Below are positions 35,626 through 43,754 of a stretch of 64,000 nucleotides of DNA, piece after piece; the stretch's first letter is position 1; every line of letters begins with the position of its first letter. The stretch is from an uncultured Nonlabens sp. GTDB lineage: Bacteria; Bacteroidota; Bacteroidia; Flavobacteriales; Flavobacteriaceae. The notes beneath the pieces were generated by a model. That model ran no database searches. It had not been told where the DNA came from and saw only the letters and a list, made by a program, of their open reading frames with translations. The stretch covers positions 186,001-250,000 of the forward strand of contig CANLKV010000001.1 in NCBI GenBank assembly GCA_947491755.1, in the 5' to 3' direction. Made by a program: the position numbers and the translations under genes.

Positions 35626-37776
35626 ATGAAAGCATTAGACTTACTCAAGAAACATTTTGGATACGACAGCTTCCGCCCACAGCAAGAACAAATTATCACA
35701 AAGGTTCTAGATGGTAAAGATCTGATGGTGGTAATGCCTACAGGCGGCGGTAAATCCATGTGTTTTCAATTACCCAGTTTAATATTACCAGGTCTAACGC
35801 TAGTGATCTCTCCGCTTATTGCTTTAATGAAAGACCAGGTAGACGCCTTGCGAGCAAATGGGATTGCAGCTGGCTATTTTAATAGTTCGCAGGATAGCCT
35901 GGACCAACAAGAAACCTTAAAAAAAATCACCGCTGGCAAGCTGCAATTATTATACGTAGCACCAGAAAGTATTTCGCTTTTAAGCAATCATTTACCCAGT
36001 CATCAAGTCTCATTAATTGCGGTAGATGAGGCGCATTGTATATCTACCTGGGGACATGACTTCAGACCGGCCTACACGCAGCTATCCTATTTGAAACAAA
36101 GCTACCCAGACGCGGGACTTATTGCTCTCACGGCAACAGCAGATAGAGCTACCCGGGCAGATATTAAAACCCAACTGGCTATTAACCATGCGCAAGAGTA
36201 TATCGCCTCATTTGATCGCCCCAACATTATGCTGGAAGTACGGCCGGGTAACAATCGCATGATACAGATCTCTCGGTTTTTAAATAAGTATAAAGATGAA
36301 TCTGGCATAATTTATTGTTTAAGCCGCAAGAGCTGTGAGAATATTGCAGCTAGGCTCAAAGCATTAGGCTATGATGCTGCAGCCTACCATGCTGGTTTAG
36401 AAAATCGCTTCCGCGAAAGCGTACAAGAGCAATTCATCAAAGATGAGATCAAGATTGTGGTAGCAACAATCGCCTTTGGAATGGGTATCGACAAGTCTAA
36501 TGTACGATTTGTAATTCACTACAACATGCCCAAAAATATTGAAGGGTATTATCAAGAAATAGGTCGGGCGGGACGTGATGGATTACAATCACATGCCTTG
36601 CTTTTTCACAGTTATGCAGATGTGATCCAGCTGAGAAAATTTGCAGAAGGTAGCGGTAATGGCGAGGTACAAATTGCTAAACTGGAACGTATGAAACAGT
36701 TTGCAGAAGCCCTTACCTGTCGCAGGCGCATGTTGTTATCTTATTTCAATGAATTTCTAGAAGAAGATTGTGGCGCATGCGATGTATGTTTAAATAAACC
36801 AGATTTTTTTGATGGAACGGTACACGCACAGATGGCTTTAAGTGCTGTGTATCGCATGCAAGAAAAAGCTCCTATTAACTTGCTTGTTGATGTACTGCGT
36901 GGTGCAAATAATGCCAGCGTGATCGATAGTGGATTTGATAAAATTAAAACCTATGGCTCTGGTAAGAAAACATCCTGGAGCGACTGGCAACAATATATCA
37001 TACAATTGATTAATCAAGGGTTGCTAGAAATTGCCTTTCATGAAAACAATCATTTAAAATTGACAGCACAATCTCACGAGGTGCTTTTCAATAATAAACC
37101 AGTGCAACTGGCAGTCATCCCTAAAATTAAAGACACACCAGCTATAAATACTCCGGTCGAGCTGCCAGATCAAATCAATAAAGCCTTATATAAAGAACTG
37201 CGAGATCTACGTTTGCAACTGGCCAAAGTAGAAAATCTAGCGCCCTACATGGTTTTTAGTGATGCTACACTCAAGGATATAGCAAGGCGCATACCTCTAG
37301 ACGATAATGAGTTTGCCGATGTAAACGGCGTAGGAGTTCACAAGCAAGATAAGTACGGTCAAGAATTTTTAAAAGTAACAAACTTGTTTAAAGAGGATCG
37401 TACGGCAGACTTTGCCTACCGCACCACCACAAGTAAAAAAACTAAGAAAAAGAAAAGTACAGGCGGGTTAACAGACACCGTTATGGAAACTGTAGAGGCT
37501 TATTGGAATGGGTCCAGTGTAGAAGAAATAGCCACAAGACGTGGTTTAAAGGTGGACACCATCCTTTCACATCTAGGGAAAAGATACGCCTCTCATCGCG
37601 ATGTGGATGTTAATACATTGATAGAAGGCATCGATCTTGACGAGCTGGAAAAATTACTGCCCAATTATTTAAAAGATAATTCCCTCAAGCCGGTGTACGA
37701 TCATTTTAAAGGAGCTGTCGATTACGGAAAATTGGGACTGGCCCTAGCTGTTTTACAGGTAAAAACAATGACATAG
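35626..37776 (+). CDS. recQ: ATP-dependent DNA helicase RecQ
   Basis: 716 residues from the ATG at 35626 (MKALDLLKKHFGYDSFRPQQEQII, the canonical start). A 3'-5' helicase in recombination and repair. Walker A MPTGGGKSMCFQLP, DEAH box VDEAHCISTWGHDFRPAY, motifs III-VI (ALTATADRATR, AFGMGIDKSNVRFVIHYNMP, QEIGRAGRDG), an RQC zinc site (CRRRMLLSYF...CGACDVC), then an HRDC domain (ELRDLRLQLAKVENLAPYMVFSDATL) and a C-terminal helix-turn-helix (VEEIATRRGLKVDTILSHLG). The mismatched palindrome copy encodes RFRES near residue 262, between helicase motifs. It is followed after 2 bp by the methyltransferase gene. Confidence 0.96.
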   Translation: MKALDLLKKHFGYDSFRPQQEQIITKVLDGKDLMVVMPTGGGKSMCFQLPSLILPGLTLVISPLIALMKDQVDALRANGIAAGYFNSSQDSLDQQETLKKITAGKLQLLYVAPESISLLSNHLPSHQVSLIAVDEAHCISTWGHDFRPAYTQLSYLKQSYPDAGLIALTATADRATRADIKTQLAINHAQEYIASFDRPNIMLEVRPGNNRMIQISRFLNKYKDESGIIYCLSRKSCENIAARLKALGYDAAAYHAGLENRFRESVQEQFIKDEIKIVVATIAFGMGIDKSNVRFVIHYNMPKNIEGYYQEIGRAGRDGLQSHALLFHSYADVIQLRKFAEGSGNGEVQIAKLERMKQFAEALTCRRRMLLSYFNEFLEEDCGACDVCLNKPDFFDGTVHAQMALSAVYRMQEKAPINLLVDVLRGANNASVIDSGFDKIKTYGSGKKTSWSDWQQYIIQLINQGLLEIAFHENNHLKLTAQSHEVLFNNKPVQLAVIPKIKDTPAINTPVELPDQINKALYKELRDLRLQLAKVENLAPYMVFSDATLKDIARRIPLDDNEFADVNGVGVHKQDKYGQEFLKVTNLFKEDRTADFAYRTTTSKKTKKKKSTGGLTDTVMETVEAYWNGSSVEEIATRRGLKVDTILSHLGKRYASHRDVDVNTLIEGIDLDELEKLLPNYLKDNSLKPVYDHFKGAVDYGKLGLALAVLQVKTMT
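36407..36420. repeat. dispersed palindrome, copy 8 (one mismatch)
   Basis: GCTTCCGCGAAAGC inside recQ, in the RFRES frame (NRFRESVQ). One base differs from the consensus without changing the encoded Phe. Confidence 0.85.
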
Positions 37777-37778
37777 TA

Positions 37779-38264
37779 ATGACGAATGATAATTTAAAAA
37801 CAGGTTATTTCGGGATCGGGATACAAAATGGAAAAACTCCAGAAAATCTGGGCGTATTATGGCGCAGTGCTCAGAATTTAGGAGCCAGTTTTATATTTAC
37901 CATAGGCAATCGATACGCAAAACAAGCCTGTGATACCCACAATGCAGTAAAGGCACTTCCTTATTTTCATTACGAAACTTTTGAAGATTTCTACAGCCAT
38001 TTACCTAAAGGAGCTATGCTCATAGGGGTAGAGCTAGACGATAAAGCCACGCTACTATCTAAGTTTAAGCATCCACGTAACGCGGTATATCTACTGGGTG
38101 CAGAGGATCATGGTTTGAGTAAAAAAGCGGTTGAAAAGTCCCATCATTTGGTCAAGTTTGAGACTCCTAAAAGCTTGAACGTATCAGTCGCGGGAAGTAT
38201 CGTCATGTATGACCGAAGTATCAAAGGAACAGCTATTTACATTGATGGAAAGCCTAAATCCTAA
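37779..38264 (+). CDS. SpoU/TrmH-family RNA methyltransferase
   Basis: 161 residues, shorter than many SPOUT proteins because the N-terminal extension is absent. Knot motifs are visible: PENLGVLWRSAQNLGA (motif 1), YLLGAEDHGLSKKAVE (motif 2) and SLNVSVAGSIVMYDR (motif 3). It would 2'-O-methylate a ribose in tRNA or rRNA; the target is unknown. It begins 2 bp after recQ, so it is co-transcribed. A second family member is at 48366-48911. Confidence 0.88.
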   Translation: MTNDNLKTGYFGIGIQNGKTPENLGVLWRSAQNLGASFIFTIGNRYAKQACDTHNAVKALPYFHYETFEDFYSHLPKGAMLIGVELDDKATLLSKFKHPRNAVYLLGAEDHGLSKKAVEKSHHLVKFETPKSLNVSVAGSIVMYDRSIKGTAIYIDGKPKS

Positions 38265-38317
38265 CGCTTAAACCGCGCCAATCCTCAAAAAATTAAATTA
38301 TATAAGTTATTAACAAT

Positions 38318-38344
38318 TTGGTTGAAAAAATCCCATTACCTTTG
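38318..38344 (+). promoter_or_regulatory. promoter of the cold-shock gene (TTG and TACCTTTG)
   Basis: TTG at 38318-38320, a 16-nt spacer and TACCTTTG at 38337-38344. The ATG follows 25 nt later. Confidence 0.55.
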
Positions 38345-38369
38345 AGACTTAATATTACAATTTATTACA

Positions 38370-38564
38370 ATGAAACAAGGTACCGTTAAATTCTTCAATG
38401 AGTCAAAAGGCTTCGGCTTTATCGTTGAGGATGGATCAAATCAAGATTGCTTCGTGCATGTAACTGGACTAATCGATGAGGTTAGAGAAGGTGACAAAGT
38501 GGAGTATGAAGAAAAAGAAGGAAAAAAAGGAATGAATGCTGTAAACGTAAGAGTCGTACAGTAA
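38370..38564 (+). CDS. cspA: cold-shock domain protein
   Basis: 64 residues, a single cold-shock/OB domain. RNP1 GFGFIV and RNP2 CFVHV mark its nucleic-acid-binding face (KFFNESKGFGFIVEDGSNQDCFVH). It acts as an RNA chaperone or transcription antiterminator in the cytoplasm. It has its own promoter and terminator. Confidence 0.95.
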   Translation: MKQGTVKFFNESKGFGFIVEDGSNQDCFVHVTGLIDEVREGDKVEYEEKEGKKGMNAVNVRVVQ

Positions 38565-38595
38565 TATAAGTATATTTCTTACCAACTAATGAATT

Positions 38596-38621
38596 GCCTA
38601 TTCTAACGAATAGGCTTTTTT
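38596..38621 (+). terminator. terminator after cspA
   Basis: Stem GCCTATTC / GAATAGGC with a TAAC loop followed by six Ts. Confidence 0.85.
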
Positions 38622-38625
38622 ATTT

Positions 38626-38817
38626 CTAATGGCAACCACAATCGCCGTCACCACAGCTATTGTTTGAGTACCGTGAAGGAAATAACTGTTTGCGCAGCAG
38701 CCACAATAAGGCAGCGATAACAATGATTGCTACTGCTATGTATTGTAGATAGTAGATCAATTCGCTTTCGCGAAAGCGAACTACTAAAACCGTGATTATA
38801 AGCGCATAGGTTCTCAT
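38626..38817 (-). CDS. FeoB-associated Cys-rich membrane protein
   Basis: 63 residues if started at the ATG at 38817, directly after feoB (6-bp gap). One strong transmembrane helix (IAVAIIVIAALLWLL) is followed by a Cys-rich tail (SCGDGDCGCH), the hallmark of small FeoB-associated proteins. Typical members are 40-50 residues, so a TTG at 38760, giving 44 residues (IYYLQYIAVAIIV...), may be the true start. In that case the palindrome lies just upstream of the gene. With the longer start, the palindrome encodes RFRES between two hydrophobic stretches. It probably assists ferrous iron uptake at the inner membrane. Confidence 0.8.
   Translation of the reverse strand: MRTYALIITVLVVRFRESELIYYLQYIAVAIIVIAALLWLLRKQLFPSRYSNNSCGDGDCGCH
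38764..38777. repeat. dispersed palindrome, copy 9
   Basis: Perfect copy, symmetric over 20 bp (38761-38780), at the 5' part of the FeoB-associated gene, in the RFRES frame. Confidence 0.95.
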
Positions 38818-38823
38818 CCTACC

Positions 38824-40935
38824 TTATTGTAATAATTGAAAGGCCCCTAGTGCGGCAAAATAAGCAATAAGTGTCATTGCGCTGAATTGTACGGCAGGCC
38901 ATTTCCACCCGTTTGTTTCTCGTTTTACAATTGCTAGTGTACTCATACACTGCATCGCAAATGCATAGAACAAGAGCAAAGATATTCCACTGGCAAATGT
39001 AAATAACGGACCTCCCAGTATAGGATTAACTTCTGCCTTCATTCTATTTTTAATGGTCTCTTCCTCTGCATTTTCAACACTGTAAATAGTGGCCAGTGTC
39101 CCTACAAAAACCTCTCTAGCAGCGAAAGAACTAACAATGGCTATACCTATTTTCCAATCATAGCCCAGGGGACGTACCGCCGGTTCGATCGCTTTTCCTA
39201 TGTAACCTATAAAGCTATACTCCAGCTCGTGAGAGGCTATTTTTTGCTCTAACTCACTTTCTGTGAGACCCTGACTCGCGTATTTTTGGGTAACAATTTG
39301 TTCTGCATTTGTAAATTGTTCGCCCAGACCATAGCTAGCTAGCACCCACAGCACAATACTGATCGCCATGATGATTTTACCTGCTCCTAACACAAAACTT
39401 TTAGTCTTCTCTACAACAGTTATCAGGACGTTCTTCCCCATGGGGACTTTGTAAGCGGGCATTTCCATTACAAAAAATGCCTTTCTCTGTATAGGAAGTA
39501 CCTTGTTGAGCACCCAGGCAGAAAATATCGCAGCACCAAATCCTAATAAATACAATAGCATTAATGTGAGACCCTGCAAATTAAACACCCACCAGACATC
39601 TTGATCTGGTATGACTAAAGCGATAATGATTAAATAAACAGGTAATCTAGCAGAGCATGTGGTGAATGGTACGACTAGAATGGTGATCAATCGTTCTTTC
39701 CAGTCCTCTATATTGCGGGTGGCCATCACTGCTGGTATAGCACACGCGGTGCCTGAAACTAGCGGCACCACACTCTTACCACTTAACCCAAACTTTTTCA
39801 TGATATGATCCATAAGAAACACCACCCGGCTCATGTAACCGCTTTCCTCCAGCAATGCGATAAAGAAAAACAAAAAGGCGATTTGAGGAATAAAAATCAC
39901 TATGCCTCCCAGTCCTGGAATTATTCCCTCAGCAAGCAAACTAGTTAAAGGTCCAGATGGCAAACTAGAGGCTATAAAGGTACTGATCGAGGCAAATAAT
40001 TGATCTATCCAGTCCATAGGATACGATGACCAGTCATAAATCGCTTGGAATATGACCAACAAAATCATGAAAAAGATAAGATACCCCCATATTTTGTGAA
40101 TCAATATGCGGTCTAGCTTACTGCGCAAGTCCTTAGCATTTGCGGCGTCAATTTTATGTACTTTTTTAAGCAGTCCATTTATAAATTGGTACCGCACGAC
40201 CGTTTCTTTGTGTTGCAGTTTTTTTAAATCATCCTCTGATTTAATAGCGAATGACCCCTTTTTAATATTTTCAAAGTCGCGATTGCGATCTACCTTACCA
40301 AAATTTACATCTTGTGTAATCACTAACCACAATTTGTACAACAACTGGTTGGGGTAAGCGGCACGCAGACGATCAAAATAAGCCGGATCGATAATGCTGG
40401 ATTGCACACAAGGGTTTGTACTTAATGTCTTATACTGTGTAATCGCCTCCTTTAAGGCATCAATCCCTGTATTTTTACGAGCACTGACTAACACTACTTT
40501 AGTATTAAGTTCTTGCTCCATAAGGTCAATATCTAGTGTGATGGCTTTGCGTTCCATGCGGTCTGCCATATTAATGACTAGAATTGTAGGAATCTCTAGG
40601 TCTTTAATTTGTGTGAATAGTAGCAAGTTGCGTTTGAGATTCTCAATATCACTCACGACGACAGCCACATCTGGAAAGTCTCGAGAGTTTTTGTTAAGCA
40701 AGGTTTCTACTACTACACTTTCATCTAGAGATGAGGTGTTCAAACTATAAGTTCCAGGCAGATCCAGTATATGAGCTTTAAGACCGCGATCCAGCTTGCA
40801 GACACCCTCTTTTTTCTCTACCGTTATTCCAGGATAGTTTCCTACCTTTTGATTGAGGCCTGTCAACCTATTAAATAGTGAAGTTTTACCCGTGTTAGGA
40901 TTTCCTATTAAAGCAACATTAATTGATCTAGCCAT
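38824..40935 (-). CDS. feoB: ferrous iron transport protein B
   Basis: 703 residues. The N-terminal G domain begins with ALIGNPNTGKTSLFNRLTG (G1), then YPGITVEKKEG (G2), DLPGTYSL (G3), NMADR (a changed G4, in place of NxxD) and VSARKNTG (G5). The C-terminal half has about eight to nine transmembrane segments with the conserved GTACAIPAVMATR and TCSARLPVYLIII gate motifs. It transports Fe(II) across the inner membrane. It overlaps feoA by 8 bp and is followed by the Cys-rich partner, forming a feoA-feoB-small protein operon. Confidence 0.97.
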   Translation of the reverse strand: MARSINVALIGNPNTGKTSLFNRLTGLNQKVGNYPGITVEKKEGVCKLDRGLKAHILDLPGTYSLNTSSLDESVVVETLLNKNSRDFPDVAVVVSDIENLKRNLLLFTQIKDLEIPTILVINMADRMERKAITLDIDLMEQELNTKVVLVSARKNTGIDALKEAITQYKTLSTNPCVQSSIIDPAYFDRLRAAYPNQLLYKLWLVITQDVNFGKVDRNRDFENIKKGSFAIKSEDDLKKLQHKETVVRYQFINGLLKKVHKIDAANAKDLRSKLDRILIHKIWGYLIFFMILLVIFQAIYDWSSYPMDWIDQLFASISTFIASSLPSGPLTSLLAEGIIPGLGGIVIFIPQIAFLFFFIALLEESGYMSRVVFLMDHIMKKFGLSGKSVVPLVSGTACAIPAVMATRNIEDWKERLITILVVPFTTCSARLPVYLIIIALVIPDQDVWWVFNLQGLTLMLLYLLGFGAAIFSAWVLNKVLPIQRKAFFVMEMPAYKVPMGKNVLITVVEKTKSFVLGAGKIIMAISIVLWVLASYGLGEQFTNAEQIVTQKYASQGLTESELEQKIASHELEYSFIGYIGKAIEPAVRPLGYDWKIGIAIVSSFAAREVFVGTLATIYSVENAEEETIKNRMKAEVNPILGGPLFTFASGISLLLFYAFAMQCMSTLAIVKRETNGWKWPAVQFSAMTLIAYFAALGAFQLLQ

Positions 40936-41158
40936 GAGGGTCTACATAAATTTTGCAAGCAGTCTCCCTGCGTATGGCCAGGTGAGTTCCGTTGATATTG
41001 AGATAAATAGGATCCTGAAAAGGCGCACTTTGCATCATTACAACCTCATTACCAGGCAAACAGCCCATCTCTAATAGTTTTAAGGGAACATCTGTTTCCT
41101 TAAAACTTTTAATGATGGCATGCTCACCGCGTTTTAAATGTGCAATAGTCTTTTTCAA
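40928..41158 (-). CDS. feoA: ferrous iron transport protein A
   Basis: 76 residues starting at TTG 41158. The SH3-like FeoA domain shows KRGEHAIIKSF, LLEMGCLPGNEVVMMQSAP and LNINGTHLAIRRETACKIYV. It probably supports FeoB assembly or activity. First gene of the operon, overlapping feoB by 8 bp. The start is rare (TTG), with a TATTTTTG box 27 nt upstream. Confidence 0.92.
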   Translation of the reverse strand: MKKTIAHLKRGEHAIIKSFKETDVPLKLLEMGCLPGNEVVMMQSAPFQDPIYLNINGTHLAIRRETACKIYVDPHG

Positions 41159-41185
41159 TTCTTATTTAGAATTATTTTGAATAAA

Positions 41186-41193
41186 CAAAAATA
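41186..41193 (-). promoter_or_regulatory. putative -7 box for the feo operon
   Basis: TATTTTTG on the minus strand, 27 nt before the feoA TTG. No clear Fur-box inverted repeat was seen nearby, and no -33 TTG. Confidence 0.4.
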
Positions 41194-41233
41194 CTATGCA
41201 ATCCAAGAATAATAAAGGATTTACCATTAAAAA

Positions 41234-42769
41234 TCACACTTCACTTACGGCATCTTGCTGTTGTAAAATGAGCAATTCTTCTAGATAATCCCTGCTATTA
41301 GAAAGACGTGGGATTTTATGTTGCCCACCCAACTTATTTTTTGATTTTAACCAGGAATAGAATAACCCATCTACTGCCACATGGACGGTAGGTTCTCTTA
41401 AGGTGGTGTTTAAATATCGTTTTGCAGCATAATCACTATTGACCTCTTGCAAGTTTTTGTCTAATAGTGTCTTAAAAGTATCCAGCTGCTCTGGTGGTGA
41501 CTCAAACTCTATAATCCATTCGTGAGCTCCTTTATCACGACCTTGCATGAAAACAGGTGCGACTGTGTAATCTTTTATTACACAAGGAATTTCTTCTATC
41601 GTTTTTTTAAGCGCTTGCTCTGCATTTTCAATAATCAGCTCTTCTCCAAAAACGTTGATGTGATGCTTTGTCCTACCCGTCACTTTAATGCGATATGGGG
41701 AGGTACTAGTAAATCGAACAGTATCCCCTACTTTATACCTCCATAGTCCAGCATTTGTTGTAATAACAATAGCATAGTTTTTGCCTATCTCTACCTGGTC
41801 CAGCGGTACGATCACTTGATTTGTTGTACCATAAGTATCCATGGGGATAAACTCATAAAAAATTCCATAATCCAGCATTAATAGTAAATCTTTACTGTCG
41901 TTGCTATCCTGTATGGCAAAAAAGCCTTCACTAGCGTTGTAGGTCTCGTAGTATTTTATGGAAGGTGATGGTAGTAATTTCTTGTAGGGTTCCTGATAAG
42001 GCTCAAAACTCACGCCGCCATGAAAGAACACTTCCATATTAGGCCACACTTGCAAAATATCCTCCTTGCCTGTTTTTTCTAAAACACTATTGAGTAGAAC
42101 CATCATCCACGATGGAACTCCAGCCAGGCTAGTAACATCCTCATGAATCGTTTCTGCAACGATGGCTGGCATTTTCTCTTCCCAGTTTGCCATCAAGGCT
42201 ACCTCGTTAGAAGGTGTGGAACTATAGTCTGCCCAGAAGGGCATGTTATCAATCAAAATTGAACTTAAATCTCCCGCTGCCGTGCGCGCAATTTTATCCA
42301 ATTTTTTGCTCCCGCCCAGGCGCAAACCTTTTCCTTTAAATAGCTTTGATTCTGGATTATTATTTAAATACATGCACAGCAAATCCTTTGCAGCTGCATA
42401 ATGGCAATCTTGCAGTGACTGCTGGCTTACAGGGATGTATTTACTTCTAGAACTGGTAGTACCACTAGACATCGCAAAAAACTTGATCTCTTCCGGCCAG
42501 AAAATGTTATGCTCTCCCTTTCTAGAACGCTCTAGATCATTCTGTATCTCACTATAGTCCGTTATGGGAACCTGTTCCTTAAAACGGTTATAACTCGTGA
42601 TGTGTTCAAACCCGTACCGCCTTCCTATCTCTGTATTTTTTGCTTGTGTGACCAGCTCTAAGAGCAAATTATTCTGTAATTCTTGCGGGTGCTTCATAAA
42701 AAGCTCCATATCATGAATGCGCTTCTTAAGAAACCATGAAACAACAGAATTGACTAAAGGGATGGCCAC
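41234..42769 (-). CDS. GH3-family acyl-acid-amido synthetase-like protein
   Basis: 511 residues from a GTG at 42769. ANL-superfamily motifs: FFAMSSGTTSSRSKYIPVS (ATP-binding Ser/Thr/Gly loop), YETYNASEGFFAIQD (motif 2) and LWRYKVGDTVRFT (motif 3). Plant GH3 enzymes conjugate amino acids to acyl acids; the bacterial role and substrate are unknown. It is divergent from the DUF2797 gene (65-bp gap). Confidence 0.88.
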   Translation of the reverse strand: MAIPLVNSVVSWFLKKRIHDMELFMKHPQELQNNLLLELVTQAKNTEIGRRYGFEHITSYNRFKEQVPITDYSEIQNDLERSRKGEHNIFWPEEIKFFAMSSGTTSSRSKYIPVSQQSLQDCHYAAAKDLLCMYLNNNPESKLFKGKGLRLGGSKKLDKIARTAAGDLSSILIDNMPFWADYSSTPSNEVALMANWEEKMPAIVAETIHEDVTSLAGVPSWMMVLLNSVLEKTGKEDILQVWPNMEVFFHGGVSFEPYQEPYKKLLPSPSIKYYETYNASEGFFAIQDSNDSKDLLLMLDYGIFYEFIPMDTYGTTNQVIVPLDQVEIGKNYAIVITTNAGLWRYKVGDTVRFTSTSPYRIKVTGRTKHHINVFGEELIIENAEQALKKTIEEIPCVIKDYTVAPVFMQGRDKGAHEWIIEFESPPEQLDTFKTLLDKNLQEVNSDYAAKRYLNTTLREPTVHVAVDGLFYSWLKSKNKLGGQHKIPRLSNSRDYLEELLILQQQDAVSEV

Positions 42770-42787
42770 GCTCTAATAGGTTTAAGG

Positions 42788-42795
42788 TATTTTTG
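42788..42795 (+). promoter_or_regulatory. putative -7 box for the DUF2797 gene
   Basis: TATTTTTG overlaps an in-frame TTG at 42793, making the ATG at 42835 the likelier start (39-nt leader). Confidence 0.4.
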
Positions 42796-42834
42796 CAGCA
42801 AGATAATTCAAATTCTTACAAACAATACTCCTTA

Positions 42835-43629
42835 ATGACTTTAACCGGCACCATACGTAAAATGCAAACAGATCTACAAGAAACTGTTCAATATTATATG
42901 GTTTTCAAAGGTGAGTTTGTACATGTAAATCAATTACTAGGCAGCACGATAACGATCTCGCATGTAGGTAACGAGTGTCTCAACTGTGGGCTGGATAAAA
43001 AAATATGGCGACAAGGGTATTGTTATGACTGTTTCAATAACATCCCACAGGCAGGAGACTGGATCATGAAGCCAGAATTGAGTCGCGCCCATCTCGATCA
43101 AGAAGACCGGGATTTAGAGTATGAAAAGAAAGTGCAACTCAAGCCACATATTGTTTACCTCGCAAACTCTAGCAATGTTAAGGTAGGAGTGACTAGAAAA
43201 ACTCAGGTGCCGACTCGCTGGATTGATCAGGGTGCTCATGAAGCTGTGGCAATTCTAGAGGCCCCTAATCGCTATATCGCAGGAATTACAGAGGTAGCTT
43301 TAAAGTCTCAGGTCGCTGATAAGACAAACTGGAGAAAAATGCTGACTCATACAGTAGAAGATGTGGATTTATTACGCTTTCGCGAAAGCGTACTTCACCT
43401 CATCCCTAAAGAAGCTGAAGAATTTATTTTACCAGCAACCGCAGAAACTCACATATGTTTTCCTGTACAAGAATACCCTAAAAAAGTCTCTTCCATTAAC
43501 CTCGCAAAAGCCAAAACTCACACTGGTAAGCTGGTAGGTATTAAAGGGCAGTACTTCATATTTGACCATGGCAAAGTAATGAATGTGCGCAGCCACGAGG
43601 GTTTTGTGATTGATCTGCAGGTCAATTAA
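42835..43629 (+). CDS. DUF2797 family protein (zinc-ribbon, GIY-YIG-like region)
   Basis: 264 residues from the ATG at 42835 (MTLTGTIRKMQTDLQ). The zinc-binding pair CLNCG...YCYDCF lies at about residues 45-66. HIVYLANSSNVKVGVTRKTQVPTRWIDQGAHEA resembles the GIY-YIG-like core conserved in this family. The function is unknown. A palindrome copy encodes RFRES (LLRFRESVLHL, about residue 182). It is convergent with the AsmA gene. The gap 43630-43754 contains no recognised feature. Confidence 0.82.
   Translation: MTLTGTIRKMQTDLQETVQYYMVFKGEFVHVNQLLGSTITISHVGNECLNCGLDKKIWRQGYCYDCFNNIPQAGDWIMKPELSRAHLDQEDRDLEYEKKVQLKPHIVYLANSSNVKVGVTRKTQVPTRWIDQGAHEAVAILEAPNRYIAGITEVALKSQVADKTNWRKMLTHTVEDVDLLRFRESVLHLIPKEAEEFILPATAETHICFPVQEYPKKVSSINLAKAKTHTGKLVGIKGQYFIFDHGKVMNVRSHEGFVIDLQVN
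43376..43389. repeat. dispersed palindrome, copy 10
   Basis: Perfect copy (16 bp with flanks) in the DUF2797 gene, in the RFRES frame. Confidence 0.95.
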
Positions 43630-43754
43630 TCGTACTAGTAAAAAATAGAACGCAATAGCTACCGTAGGGTACCGTGTATTATTAAATCATTTACCCTTAC
43701 TGATACCCTATTATCATCTGGTTTACATCACAAGGTCTGGAATGAATTACTGGT

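Noticed and set aside
43630..43754. Possible terminator in the gap between DUF2797 and AsmA
   Set aside because: There are short GGGTA/TACCC complementary stretches, but no convincing stem with a T tract.
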